Positions 10,189 to 19,391 of a stretch of 64,000 nucleotides of DNA are shown here, one piece after another. The notes below the pieces were generated by a model that saw only the letters and a list, made by a program, of their open reading frames with translations, ran no database searches and had not been told where the DNA came from. Both the position numbers and the translations under genes were made by a program. The stretch is from Sulfurimonas sp. (lineage in GTDB: Bacteria > Campylobacterota > Campylobacteria > Campylobacterales > Sulfurimonadaceae), in contig JAUZRZ010000060.1 in assembly GCA_030949945.1 (NCBI GenBank), forward strand, positions 28,195 through 92,194. Reading direction: 5' to 3'. Each line of letters starts with the position of its first letter. The first letter of the stretch is position 1.

Positions 10189-10474
10189 TATAATCTCTTT
10201 TATTTTACTTATCATAGGTGCTATTTTCTTTTTAGCAGGGACAGTAGGACTCCTGCGTTTTCCAGATGTTTACACCCGTATTCATGCCCTAACAAAGGCT
10301 GACAATATTGGAGTAGGTTTCATTGTACTCTCTCTTTGTCTTCAAGCCGAGTCACTTTTTATAGTTGGAAAACTACTGCTCATCTGGTTTTTAATATTTT
10401 TAGCAGGTTCAGGTGTCTCTCACTTAGTAGCTAAAAAAGCCTTTCGTAACGGAGTTGATATATGGAAACGATAG
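10178..10474 (+). CDS. mrpG: cation:proton antiporter subunit G (MrpG)
   Basis: The 98-residue protein has three membrane segments and the MnhG signature GLLRFPDVYTRIHALTKADNIGVGF near residue 24. MrpG is a small structural subunit of Mrp antiporters. The start overlaps mrpF by 11 bases; a second ATG follows immediately and could also be used. The end overlaps the next gene by 13 bases, consistent with one translationally coupled operon. Confidence 0.9.
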   Translation: MMIDIISFILLIIGAIFFLAGTVGLLRFPDVYTRIHALTKADNIGVGFIVLSLCLQAESLFIVGKLLLIWFLIFLAGSGVSHLVAKKAFRNGVDIWKR

Positions 10475-10725
10475 GTATATTACAGATACTTTTTGATGTT
10501 TTACTCTCAAGTTCCCTACTCCTGCTTGCTTGGAAAACCCTCACAAGTAAAAACCTCTTACAAGCTATTGTCTTTTTTATCACTTTTGGTTTACTGATGG
10601 CTTTAACATGGGGACGACTTGGTGCATTTGATGTTGCGATGGCAGAGGTGGCTATTGGTGCTGGACTTACAGGAGCACTGCTACTGAGTGCTTTAGTTAA
10701 ACTCAAAAAAATGAACGTAAAGTAA
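10462..10725 (+). CDS. DUF4040 (MbhD-like) membrane subunit
   Basis: This 87-residue protein is a stand-alone DUF4040 domain with three membrane segments (FDVLLSSSLLLLAWKTL, LLQAIVFFITFGLLMALTW, VAMAEVAIGAGLTGALLLSAL). In standard Mrp operons this domain is part of the C-terminus of the large MrpA subunit. As a separate gene after G and before B it matches the archaeal Mbh/Mbs layout (MbhD). The conserved acidic residue in AMAEVAIGAG is kept. No full MrpA is encoded nearby. Confidence 0.85.
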   Translation: METIGILQILFDVLLSSSLLLLAWKTLTSKNLLQAIVFFITFGLLMALTWGRLGAFDVAMAEVAIGAGLTGALLLSALVKLKKMNVK

Positions 10726-10738
10726 AAAGGTTTTATAT

Positions 10739-11398
10739 ATGACTCGTTTTTTCCTACTACTAACACTTTTTGCACTCTTTATAGGACTTAGTTATGCTGT
10801 CATATCTCTGCCACAAGAGGCACAAGGTCTTGGAGGGCTTGTAAACGCAGAGATACAAAATAGCGGTGTCTCAAACCCTGTAACAGCAGTGCTTATGAAC
10901 TTTCGTGCTTATGATACTTTCCTAGAGATGGCTGTTTTATTTGTAGCTCTTTTAGGTGTGTATTCGCTCAACACTTCAGAGTCACACTCAAAACTTTTTC
11001 TTCAAAGTTCAGTATTAAAGAGATTAGGAGCTGTTTTAATCCCCATCCTTATACTGCTTAGTGCTTATCTATTATGGGTAGGTGCTCATGCTCCAGGTGG
11101 TGCTTTTCAAGCGGGGTCTGTTTTGAGTGCCCTTTTTATTTTGATTTTTCTGAGTGGATGGAAACTCTATTTCTCTCCTAAAAACTGGATAGTACAACTC
11201 TTTTTAGTTGCAAGTCTGCTCACCTTTCTTACTATTTCAGTAGTAAGTCTTTTTATCTCAGGAAAACTCCTTGAGTTGCCACAAGAGTATGCTACATTTA
11301 TTATTTTTATCCTTGAAGCTCTAGCAACACTCTCTATAGGTATAACACTTTTTAATCTTTTTGTGAGTACTTTTTCACAATCAAAGGATAAAAGTTGA
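10739..11398 (+). CDS. mrpB: MnhB-domain subunit with MbhE-like N-terminus (MrpB)
   Basis: The 219-residue membrane protein has two parts. Residues 1-85 resemble the MbhE segment that is the very C-terminus of MrpA in other bacteria (NPVTAVLMNFRAYDTFLEM). Residues 90-210 form the MnhB domain (WVGAHAPGGAFQAGSVLSALFIL). It is therefore a fusion of MbhE and MbhF equivalents. It should be a membrane subunit of the antiporter. It lies 13 bases after the DUF4040 gene and overlaps mrpC by 4 bases. Confidence 0.85.
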   Translation: MTRFFLLLTLFALFIGLSYAVISLPQEAQGLGGLVNAEIQNSGVSNPVTAVLMNFRAYDTFLEMAVLFVALLGVYSLNTSESHSKLFLQSSVLKRLGAVLIPILILLSAYLLWVGAHAPGGAFQAGSVLSALFILIFLSGWKLYFSPKNWIVQLFLVASLLTFLTISVVSLFISGKLLELPQEYATFIIFILEALATLSIGITLFNLFVSTFSQSKDKS

Positions 11399-11682
11399 AT
11401 ATACTCTTTTTTTATGCAGTTATAGCTATTGGGCTTTTTTGTATAGGGCTTTATGCACTCATCATGCAAGCACATCTTCTGCGTAAACTGCTCGCCATCA
11501 ACATTATGGGAAGTGGTGTCTTTCTTCTGCTTATATCCCTCTCTTCTCGTAGTGAGTTTATGCAAGACCCAGTTCCACATGCTATGGTCATCACTGGAAT
11601 TGTTGTTGCAGTATCAGCAACAGCCTTAGGCTTAGTCTTGATGATAAAGATTGCTCTTAAAACGGGTAAAGCAGAGTTATGA
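11395..11682 (+). CDS. mrpC: cation:proton antiporter subunit C (MrpC, NuoK-like)
   Basis: The 95-residue protein has three membrane segments, like NuoK of complex I. Typical MrpC features are IMGSGVFLLLIS near residue 37 and DPVPHAMVITGIVVAVSATALGL near residue 57, which includes the HAMVITGIVV signature. Translation starts at a TTG that overlaps the end of mrpB by 4 bases, and the gene overlaps mrpD by 4 bases. Confidence 0.92.
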   Translation: MNILFFYAVIAIGLFCIGLYALIMQAHLLRKLLAINIMGSGVFLLLISLSSRSEFMQDPVPHAMVITGIVVAVSATALGLVLMIKIALKTGKAEL

Positions 11683-13143
11683 TGAATACTATGATGATTA
11701 TTCCTTGGGAGGTGTTACTTATTTTACTACCACTTTTTGGTGGAATTCTCTCTTTTGTTTTTAAAAAAATTGCTAAAGTAGTGGCAGTAGCCACACTCTT
11801 TACTACTCTCATTTTTGTTTTTATGATAGCTTTAAAACTCTTAGAAGACTGGTGCTTACTATCATCTTGTTGGAGGATGGGATGCACCTTTGGGGATAAA
11901 TCTTTATGTAGATGGGCTAAGCCTCTTAATGCTCGGACTCACAGCTCTCATCGGAGTTCTTGTCACTCTCTACTCTACAAAGTATTTCACACAAGAGTCA
12001 TCCATACTATTTTGGCCACTCTACCTCTTTATGACAGCTGGATTAAATGCACTCTTTTTATCTCAAGATATATTTAATTTTTATGTCACCTTAGAACTTA
12101 TTGGCTTAGCCTCGGTTGCTTTGAGTACACTTAGCAGTACTAAAGAGGCACTCACAGGTGCCATGCGTTACCTCTTAGTCACACTTGCAGGCTCACTTGC
12201 CTATCTTTTAGGTGTTGCCCTACTCTATCATGGTTTTGGAAGTGTTGATATAAGTATTCTTTCACAGAAAATAGAGTCCACTCCTGTTGTTTGGGCAGCT
12301 ATGGGATTAATGAGTGCAGGTTTACTCCTCAAAAGTGCACTCTTTCCCTTTCATTTTTGGCTTCCTCCCGCACATGCAAATGCTCCTGCTCCCATCAGTG
12401 CTATTTTATCAGCACTCATTATCAAGGCTTCCATCTATATACAGCTGCGTTTAGTTTTATACCTTTTTATGCCTCTAGGCGATATATATTTAGAAGTATT
12501 GTTTGGGGTTTTAGGAACTATGGCTATTGTATGGGGTTCAGTTCAAGCACTCCTACAAACGCGATTAAAACTACTTATTGCCTACTCAACAGTGGCACAA
12601 ATCGGGTACATATTTATAGCCTTCTCTTTAGCTATAGGCGGTGTACCCATAGCATGGAATGCGCTTGTTTATCTTATCTTGTCTCATGCCCTAGCAAAAA
12701 GTGCTATGTTTCTTGTAGCTGGAAATCTACTTCACTTTTGTGGGCATGACCGCATAACTGACTTAGACCGCCTTGCACAGAGATTACCTTTGAGTATTAC
12801 TGCGTTTGCTTTGGCAGGAGTGAGTATTATTGGGCTACCAATCAGCGGTGGATTTATAGCCAAATGGTTTTTACTTGAGGCAGCACTTATAGATGAGAAC
12901 TGGATTTTTATCCTAGTTATACTTGTGGGTGGTCTGCTCGCTGCTGCTTATATATTTAAAGTGTTAGGCTTCGCGTTTACAAAAGCACCTCAGTCTCACG
13001 AAGGTGAAATGCTTTCTCCTTATATGGAATTCACTCCTCTTATTTTAGCCATATTGTCCATAGTTATAGGATTTTTTGCTATACCTATACTCTCTTTAGT
13101 AGAGATAGGAAATCCTTTTAACATAGCAGGAGTTCGACCATGA
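11679..13143 (+). CDS. mrpD: antiporter subunit D (MrpD/NuoM-like), frame broken as sequenced
   Basis: This is an ion-translocating antiporter-like subunit. The start MMIIPWEVLLILLPLFGGIL is followed by a break near 11851: the sequence GAAGACTGGTGCT has one base too many. Past it the other frame reads GAYYHLVGGWDAPLGINLYVDG, which matches the family. The corrected protein has about 487 residues. The TM5 glutamate is seen in FYVTLELIGLASV and the TM7 lysine region in SALFPFHFWLPPAHANAPAP, followed by the channel lysine in LSALIIKASIY. It overlaps the next gene by 4 bases. Confidence 0.88.
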
Positions 13144-14633
13144 GTATAGATGCACTTATTCCACTTTTTGTAATTTTAAGCTCTTTTATACCAGCAATTA
13201 TTATCTTTACTCTTCCTCAAGAGAAACACTATACTCGTACACTTTTAAATCTTTTAGGAATTTTTTTCACTCTCGTTTTTGTAGTGTGGATGTTTGTAGG
13301 TGTCTATCATGGGCATAACTACGAAATACATTTGCCACTCATACACAATCTCGATATAAGTTTAAACGCAGGACCTCTAGCACTCTTTTTTACAGGACTC
13401 TCTAGTGTTTTATGGTTTCTTACAACTATTTATGCCATTGGCTATCTTGAGGGTTCTGCTCACAGTAGCCGTTTTTTTGGTTTTTTTAGTTTATGTATCA
13501 CGGCTACCATTGGGGTCTCCTTATCTGGAAACCTCATCACATTTTTAATTTTTTATGAGATTTTAACACTATCAGCATATCCACTTATTATTCACAGAGG
13601 AACAGAAGAGTCTCGCATTGCTGGGGGAAAGTACCTTACTTATACACTTATTGGAGGTGCTCTACTGCTTTTAGGAACTGTCTGGCTCTATACACTAACA
13701 GGTACATTAGAGTTTACTCCAAAAGGATTTATTGGTGTAATTGAAGCTCAGCACCATTTTGCAGTTATAATGATTTTTATTCTTTTAATAGCAGGTTTTG
13801 GTGTCAAGGCTGCTCTTTTTCCTCTACATGGCTGGTTACCCCTAGCCATGGTAGCACCAGCACCAGTGAGTGCCTTGTTACATGCAGTTGCTGTTGTAAA
13901 AGCAGGAGCATTTGGTATAGTTCGTGTTGTTTATGAAGTCTATGGAGTTGAAACAGCAGCACTCCTTGGTCTAACAACACCCCTTGCTATCTTAGCCTCC
14001 ATAACCATCATCTATGGTTCTCTAAAAGCACTCTTTGAAGATAATCTCAAACGCAGACTAGCCTACTCTACTGTTAGTCAAGTCTCCTATATTATCCTTG
14101 GTATTGCCATAGTAGGACCTATTGCGACTATAGGAGGTATTATTCATTTAGTACATCAAGGAGTTATGAAAATAACACTTTTTTTTGGAGCAGGAAACTT
14201 TGCTGAGACACTCGGCATACATCATGTCAGCGAGATGAACGGTGTAGGAAAACGGATGCCATGGACTATGGCAGCTTTTAGCATTGGAGCCTTTGGTATG
14301 ATAGGCATACCTCCAATTGCAGGGTTTATCAGCAAATGGTATCTCGGATATGGAGCATTAGAGGCTGGGCAAGAGTGGGTTATACTTGTACTCGCTCTTA
14401 GTAGTCTCTTAAACGCAGGCTATTTTTTGCCCATACTCTATAGAGCATGGTTTTTAGCTCCAGCAGAGTCATGGCCAGATGAGCATGATTTTGGAAGATG
14501 GGAGACAAAGTTAAGCCTACTTTTACCACCAGTCATTACTGCATTTTTTGCACTTATATTTGGTCTCTTTGCAGGATCATCATGGAGCCCTTTGTCATGG
14601 GTTTATCTTATTATACAAAGGGAATTTTATTGA
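13140..14633 (+). CDS. second antiporter-like subunit (MrpD/NuoM family)
   Basis: This intact 497-residue protein has about 14 membrane segments and belongs to the proton-conducting NuoL/M/N and MrpA/D family. The TM5 glutamate is in FLIFYEILTLSAYPL near residue 140, the TM7 region is AALFPLHGWLPLAMVAPAPVSALLHAVAVVKAG near residues 225-257, and a histidine-bearing loop (GGIIHLVHQGVMK) follows. It probably forms a second ion channel in the complex. The overlap with mrpD is 4 bases and the next ATG is 2 bases after its stop. Confidence 0.88.
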   Translation: MSIDALIPLFVILSSFIPAIIIFTLPQEKHYTRTLLNLLGIFFTLVFVVWMFVGVYHGHNYEIHLPLIHNLDISLNAGPLALFFTGLSSVLWFLTTIYAIGYLEGSAHSSRFFGFFSLCITATIGVSLSGNLITFLIFYEILTLSAYPLIIHRGTEESRIAGGKYLTYTLIGGALLLLGTVWLYTLTGTLEFTPKGFIGVIEAQHHFAVIMIFILLIAGFGVKAALFPLHGWLPLAMVAPAPVSALLHAVAVVKAGAFGIVRVVYEVYGVETAALLGLTTPLAILASITIIYGSLKALFEDNLKRRLAYSTVSQVSYIILGIAIVGPIATIGGIIHLVHQGVMKITLFFGAGNFAETLGIHHVSEMNGVGKRMPWTMAAFSIGAFGMIGIPPIAGFISKWYLGYGALEAGQEWVILVLALSSLLNAGYFLPILYRAWFLAPAESWPDEHDFGRWETKLSLLLPPVITAFFALIFGLFAGSSWSPLSWVYLIIQREFY

Positions 14634-14634
14634 T

Positions 14635-16176
14635 ATGTATGAGAACTTTATTAATAGTTTACTTTTATTAGCTGTAGTTTCCCCCTTAGTTATAGTACTT
14701 CTTTTGTTTATAAAAAGCATCCGTAGCATACTCTTATATCTTGCTGCTTACTCAGCTATACCAGCACTTTTAGCTAGTTTATTAGTATCACCAGATCAAC
14801 TTCAATGGGATTTTCCATGGTTGCTTCTTGGTGTTAAAATAGGATTAGATACTACGGGGCAGATATTTTTACTTGTAAGTGCCTTACTTTGGAGTGTTTC
14901 GGGTATATATGCGAAAACATACTTTAAAGATGAAAATCAACAGCTTCGTTTTTACCGCTTTTTTCTTCTAGCAATGGCTGGAAATTTTGGTCTTATTGTC
15001 TCTGGAGATATTTTTAGTTTTTATCTCTTTTTTACTTTGATGAGCTTTGCTTCTTATGGTTTAGTAGCGTTTAGGGGAGATAAAGAAGCATTTCATGCGG
15101 GCTTAGTTTACATAGTCTTAGTTGTTGTGGGAGAGGTGATGCTTTTTGTTGCATTGTTAATGCTTGCTCATGCATCTGATGCAACAACATTTGAAGCTAT
15201 TAGAGAGAGTTACTTTGATAATCCAAATAAAAACATAATAATCTTTTTACTTTTTACTGCTTTTGGGATTAAAGCTGGAGTTATTGGGGTACATGTATGG
15301 TTACCTCTCGCACATCCTCTCGCCCCTACACCTGCAAGTGCAGTTCTCTCAGGTGCTATGATAAAAGCGGGGCTTTTAGGATGGTTACGACTCTTGCCCT
15401 TAGGGGAAAATATTTTGCTTGAGTGGGCTATAGGTATTATGCTTGTAGGGGTTTTAGCTCAAGTCTATGGAGTGATTATCGGCTTAACACAGCGTAACCC
15501 TAAGACACTCTTAGCTTATTCGAGTATCAGTCAGATGGGAATTATGACTATGCTCATAGGTTTAGGCTTTTATGCACCAGAGAGTTGGGAGATAATCCTC
15601 ACTGGAATCATCTTTTTTACCCTACACCATGGATTAAGTAAGGGAGCACTTTTTTTAGGAGTGGGAGCTCTTGGTACTCACAACAGAGTCCAAAGGTATG
15701 CTATCTGGTTTGGACTTTTTATACCTGCCCTTGCCTTAGCAGCAGCACCTTGGAGTAGTGGTATGATAGCAAAACATCTTGTCAAGAGTTGTTCTACTTA
15801 TCTCCCCTCTCCTTGGGATACAGCACTTGAGATAGTTCTTTTTATAGGTGCGATAAATACAGCACTACTGATGATTAGGCTACTCTATCTAGTCCGTCCT
15901 AATGCAACTCCCTTTGGCATAAACCCTAGTCTCTCACTCCTCTACCCTTGGATAGGACTACTTCTAAGTATTATACTCCTACCTTTTGTTTTTCAATCCT
16001 CATATGCGCAGATGTCACATCTGCCTATACTAGCGTTTATATACCCCATACTCCTTAGTATCATCATAGCTACACTTGCCTTTAAAACAAAAATACTACA
16101 AGATATAAAACCTGTACCAGCTGGTGATATTTTGGTTCTTTTTGAGAGGGGTATAAAACTATTAAATATGAAGTAG
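14635..16176 (+). CDS. third antiporter-like subunit (NuoL/M family) lacking the TM5 glutamate
   Basis: I chose the ATG at 14635, 2 bases after the previous stop, over an upstream in-frame start buried in the preceding gene. The protein has about 513 residues and some 14 membrane segments. The TM7 region is conserved (AGVIGVHVWLPLAHPLAPTPASAVLSGAMIKAGLLGW). At the place where the two paralogues have the TM5 glutamate (LEL, YEI), this one reads SFYLFFTLMSFASYG, with threonine. That suggests altered or absent ion translocation. Its end overlaps convergent lpxK by 15 bases. Confidence 0.85.
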   Translation: MYENFINSLLLLAVVSPLVIVLLLFIKSIRSILLYLAAYSAIPALLASLLVSPDQLQWDFPWLLLGVKIGLDTTGQIFLLVSALLWSVSGIYAKTYFKDENQQLRFYRFFLLAMAGNFGLIVSGDIFSFYLFFTLMSFASYGLVAFRGDKEAFHAGLVYIVLVVVGEVMLFVALLMLAHASDATTFEAIRESYFDNPNKNIIIFLLFTAFGIKAGVIGVHVWLPLAHPLAPTPASAVLSGAMIKAGLLGWLRLLPLGENILLEWAIGIMLVGVLAQVYGVIIGLTQRNPKTLLAYSSISQMGIMTMLIGLGFYAPESWEIILTGIIFFTLHHGLSKGALFLGVGALGTHNRVQRYAIWFGLFIPALALAAAPWSSGMIAKHLVKSCSTYLPSPWDTALEIVLFIGAINTALLMIRLLYLVRPNATPFGINPSLSLLYPWIGLLLSIILLPFVFQSSYAQMSHLPILAFIYPILLSIIIATLAFKTKILQDIKPVPAGDILVLFERGIKLLNMK

Positions 16177-17034
16177 TTCTACTTCTAAATCTAGCAAAGA
16201 AAGCGGTAGATTAAAATCAACTATTTTTACATAATCTTTATAAGTCACTAAAAGTGAGTCAGACTTGTCATGAGAAAGAATAGCCTCTAACTCTTCTTTA
16301 GAAAAAGAGTGATGATCTGCAAAATAGTTTTTACTTACTACACTTGGTAAAAACTCATCTAGTCTTTGTGGTCTTGCTATTGCTGTTACTAGTGACATTT
16401 TTTTTGTAGCATTTTTTAGCTCAACCTTGCGTTTAAAGTCTCTTCCTTCTTTGTATAGACTTACCTCTTTAGTACTCCAAAGTCTTTCACGAAAGGCACC
16501 AGCTGGTAAACATCTACTGTTTTTTGTATTTACTTCTATTAGAATATCTTGTTTTTTAATATCGTGTTTAGAATAGGCATCATCCAAAAACAGACTCTCC
16601 ACACCCATCTCTTTAGCTTTTTTTATACCTTTTTTTCTATCTTCACTTACTATAACTACTGCGTTTGGTAGTTTATGTGCATATATCATCGCCTCATCAC
16701 CGCTAATACTTACATCACAAAGTATTTTTTCTTTATCTTTTACTACATAAAGCCCTGAGGAGTCTCTTCCATAGCCACGCAGGATGATAGCTGTATTTTT
16801 TTCATTTTTAGCTAGTGCTATGACTAAAGGAGTTTTTCCACTCCCCCCAACAGTCAAATTTCCCACACTCACTATCTTTAATCCAAAATCTTCGGGTGTT
16901 TTACTCTTAAAACGCAGCCACATTAAAAAACAGTAGAGATAAGAGAGAGGAAGTAGAAGAAAAGAGATGAGTTTTTGGAAAATATTTGGGTTGTAGAAGT
17001 ACTCCTCAACCCAAAATACAAGAGAGTTTTTCAA
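16162..17034 (-). CDS. lpxK: tetraacyldisaccharide 4'-kinase
   Basis: LpxK phosphorylates the 4' position of the lipid A precursor at the inner membrane. The 290-residue protein has an N-terminal membrane anchor (LISFLLLPLSYLYCFLMWL) and the P-loop VGNLTVGGSGKTPLV near residue 57. Motifs further on include LDDAYSKHDIKKQDILIEV and PAGAFRERLWS, both typical of LpxK. The catalytic LDDGxQ-type motif is present as LDDAYSKH, a variant also expected in this lineage. It shares a minus-strand run with the aminotransferase and nadE, 8 bases apart. Confidence 0.9.
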   Translation of the reverse strand: MKNSLVFWVEEYFYNPNIFQKLISFLLLPLSYLYCFLMWLRFKSKTPEDFGLKIVSVGNLTVGGSGKTPLVIALAKNEKNTAIILRGYGRDSSGLYVVKDKEKILCDVSISGDEAMIYAHKLPNAVVIVSEDRKKGIKKAKEMGVESLFLDDAYSKHDIKKQDILIEVNTKNSRCLPAGAFRERLWSTKEVSLYKEGRDFKRKVELKNATKKMSLVTAIARPQRLDEFLPSVVSKNYFADHHSFSKEELEAILSHDKSDSLLVTYKDYVKIVDFNLPLSLLDLEVELLHI

Positions 17035-17042
17035 GAAAAAGT

Positions 17043-18164
17043 CTACACTCTTGTTTTAGCTATTTTTTTCACTTTTTCTATAACAGATTTAACCTCAGCA
17101 TCACTCATATTTGCATAAATAGGAAGAGAGAGAACTTGCTGGTAAGAGCGAAGTGCTACAGGGTAGTCATTTACTCGTAAAGAGTATTTTGTTTTGTAGT
17201 ATGATAAAAGATGAAGTGGAATATAGTGAAGCCCAGTTCCTATGCCGAGATTTCTCAGTTCAACTGCAAAAGAGTCACGGTTTTTATCAATTTTTATAAC
17301 ATACAGAGAAAAAGGGTTCTCTTCATTATCCATACTTGGAATACTAACATGATCAATAGTCTCTAAAGCAGTAGAGTACATATGAGCAATCTTTTGCTGT
17401 CTTTGTATAACTGCATCTTGATCAGCAACCATAGCACGGATATATGCTGCGTTTAAAGCACTTAGAGAGTAGTCATTTCCAATATCTACAACATCATAAA
17501 TATAATCAAGTACATTTTCCTGACGAACTATTGCATGGTTCATAAGTAATCTAGCTCTCTCTATGATTTCATCACTATTTGTTACAAGCATTCCACCATT
17601 ACAGATGTTTTTCTTCAGGTGTGGAGAGAAGTTAAAACATACTATATCAGCACCTGTTGAGCCTATCTTTTGACCCTTATAAGTAGCACCTAAAGCATCA
17701 CTTGCATCTTCTACTATTTTGACACTATAGCGTTTACCCATGGCATAAACACGCTCTAAATCTACAGTTGCTCCACCGAGGTGAGTTATGATAACAGCTT
17801 TGAGTTTTTTACTTTGGTTTTCATCCAGATAAACATCTAGTTTATCAAGGTTGATGTTATACGAGTCTGCATCAATATCAACAAATATCGGCTCCGCATC
17901 AAAATGACGCACAACTTCTGGTACACTTGGATGTGCATTTACTGAACATACTACTTTATCACCGCGTTTAAGGTCAAGTGCAAGCATCGCTAAATGTAAG
18001 GCAGAAGTACCATGAGAGGTAGCAAGAACATGCTCAGCTCCAACATAATCGGCAAATTCACTCTCTAACTCTTCTACCTGATTTACATCTTCTCCATCAA
18101 GTGTGTCACTTACATGTGAGTGAGCATCACGAGAACTTTCATATCTATTAAATGGTATTTTCAT
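17043..18164 (-). CDS. DegT/DnrJ/EryC1/StrS-family PLP aminotransferase
   Basis: This 373-residue enzyme belongs to the sugar aminotransferase family, which transfers an amino group to keto-sugars for surface glycans. Visible features are the PLP phosphate pocket (ATSHGTSALHLAML near residue 47), the aspartate motif (IVEDASDALGATY near residue 150), and the Schiff-base lysine region (FNFSPHLKKNICNGGM near residue 178). The lysine is within LKKN. The substrate is not evident; partners for pseudaminic or other amino sugars are not adjacent. It sits between nadE and lpxK. Confidence 0.85.
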   Translation of the reverse strand: MKIPFNRYESSRDAHSHVSDTLDGEDVNQVEELESEFADYVGAEHVLATSHGTSALHLAMLALDLKRGDKVVCSVNAHPSVPEVVRHFDAEPIFVDIDADSYNINLDKLDVYLDENQSKKLKAVIITHLGGATVDLERVYAMGKRYSVKIVEDASDALGATYKGQKIGSTGADIVCFNFSPHLKKNICNGGMLVTNSDEIIERARLLMNHAIVRQENVLDYIYDVVDIGNDYSLSALNAAYIRAMVADQDAVIQRQQKIAHMYSTALETIDHVSIPSMDNEENPFSLYVIKIDKNRDSFAVELRNLGIGTGLHYIPLHLLSYYKTKYSLRVNDYPVALRSYQQVLSLPIYANMSDAEVKSVIEKVKKIAKTRV

Positions 18165-18174
18165 TATTTATTCC

Positions 18175-18981
18175 TTATAAAGTTATATCTCTTGGATAGT
18201 TAAAATCATGGTTTAGTGTTCTAGATGTTAGTTTCGCGATAAGAGGCATCTTTCGCTTAAAATGATTGCGAAAAATCTTCTGCACAATCATATCTAACAT
18301 CTTCTCATCTATACCTTTAGCGATTATTTCTTCTATGCTAAGTCGATCTTCTACATAAAGCTTCATTGCCGCATCAAGCTGGGCATAGGTATAACCCAAA
18401 TCAGCCTCATCACTCTGTCCATCCCACAAATCTGCAGAGGGAGGTTTTTTTATAATACTTTTGCTAACACCTAAGTACTCTGCGAGTTCAAACACTTCAC
18501 TTTTATATAAATCGCCTATGGGATTCACAGCCGAAGCCAAATCTCCATAGAGTGTTCCATATCCTAGCATCAACTCACTTTTGTTACTTGTACCTAAGAC
18601 CAAAGCACTCTCTCTTGCACTTATGTCAAAAAGTGTCGCCATTCGCATTCGTGAAGAGAAGTTTCCTTTTCTCAAGTTGTCAAGCTCTGGGTTTAACTCC
18701 TCATATGCTCTAAGCATTGGCTCTATTGATGCTGTTATTGAGTGTAGTGAAAAATCTCTGCACAACTCATCTGCATCATCAAGTGAGCTTTGCGAGGAGT
18801 ACTGCGATGGCATTTTAACACAGAGCAAATCTTCTTTAAAAACTGCCTCTGCCAAAACTGCCACAACAGCAGAATCCAAACCACCACTCAGACCAACTAC
18901 AACCCGACTCAGTCCTGTTTTTTTAACTTCATTTTCTAAAAAAGCTTGTAGATATTCAGTTATTTGACTATATTTACTCAT
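18175..18981 (-). CDS. nadE: NAD+ synthetase
   Basis: NadE amidates nicotinic acid adenine dinucleotide to NAD+. The 268-residue length fits the short ammonia-dependent or partner-dependent form without a glutaminase domain. The PP-loop SGGLDSAVV is near residue 30. Other family motifs are GTSNKSELMLGYGTLYGDLASAVNPIGDLYKSEV near residues 130-165 and PPSADLWDGQSDEADLGYTY near residue 178. It starts the small minus-strand run nadE, aminotransferase, lpxK. Confidence 0.94.
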   Translation of the reverse strand: MSKYSQITEYLQAFLENEVKKTGLSRVVVGLSGGLDSAVVAVLAEAVFKEDLLCVKMPSQYSSQSSLDDADELCRDFSLHSITASIEPMLRAYEELNPELDNLRKGNFSSRMRMATLFDISARESALVLGTSNKSELMLGYGTLYGDLASAVNPIGDLYKSEVFELAEYLGVSKSIIKKPPSADLWDGQSDEADLGYTYAQLDAAMKLYVEDRLSIEEIIAKGIDEKMLDMIVQKIFRNHFKRKMPLIAKLTSRTLNHDFNYPRDITL

Positions 18982-19072
18982 TTAAAAACAAAACCTTTAC
19001 AAATTATTAACTAATTTTATTATAACTAAGTTTTGTAACAAATTATACTTTAAGTTAAAGTTACTACCATTA

Positions 19073-19078
19073 TATAAT
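19073..19078 (+). promoter_or_regulatory. -10 element for the small cytochrome gene
   Basis: A TATAAT hexamer lies 28 bases before the ATG of the small cytochrome gene, in an AT-rich region between divergent nadE and this gene. The call rests on consensus and position only. Confidence 0.4.
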
Positions 19079-19105
19079 AAAAAATTATTCTTACAAGGCT
19101 TTGAA

Positions 19106-19387
19106 ATGTTTAAAAAAATAGTAATAATCTCCTGTTTATTCTCAACTCTCGCACTCTATGCCCAGTACGAAGAAGCAAAAGAACTTTTTGATGATGCTGC
19201 TTGTATGGAGTGCCATAACAATGAAGATTTTGTAGTGAAAAAAAATAAAGTTAGTGATTTTAAAAAATTATGTAGGGTTGTTGATGCATGCCGTTTCAAT
19301 AATGAAGTAGAGTGGTTTGATGATGAAAGCCTAGATGTATCAAGGTACCTAAATCACAAATTTTACAAGTTTAAAGAAGAAGAGTAA
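19106..19387 (+). CDS. small monohaem cytochrome c-like protein
   Basis: The 93-residue product has a signal peptide (MFKKIVIISCLFSTLALYAQ) and one c-type haem site, CMECH, around residue 33. The mature protein is only about 73 residues and very acidic at both ends. Two more cysteines (LCRVVDAC) follow. The C-terminal helix (VSRYLNHKFYKFKEEE) is where class I cytochromes end, but no methionine is available as distal ligand after the haem motif. It probably works as a periplasmic electron carrier or haem protein of a lineage-specific type. It is a single-gene unit. Confidence 0.75.
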   Translation: MFKKIVIISCLFSTLALYAQYEEAKELFDDAACMECHNNEDFVVKKNKVSDFKKLCRVVDACRFNNEVEWFDDESLDVSRYLNHKFYKFKEEE

Positions 19388-19391
19388 GCTT

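Noticed and set aside
14548-14634. Upstream start for the third antiporter subunit at 14548
   Set aside because: The extra residues lie inside the conserved end of the previous gene in another frame and are not membrane-like; the ATG at 14635 fits operon spacing.
9913-16176. Membrane arm of complex I (nuo genes) or of a group 4 hydrogenase
   Set aside because: MnhE, F, G and B domains are specific to Mrp-type modules, and no NuoB/C/D/H-like or group 4 hydrogenase subunits are present.
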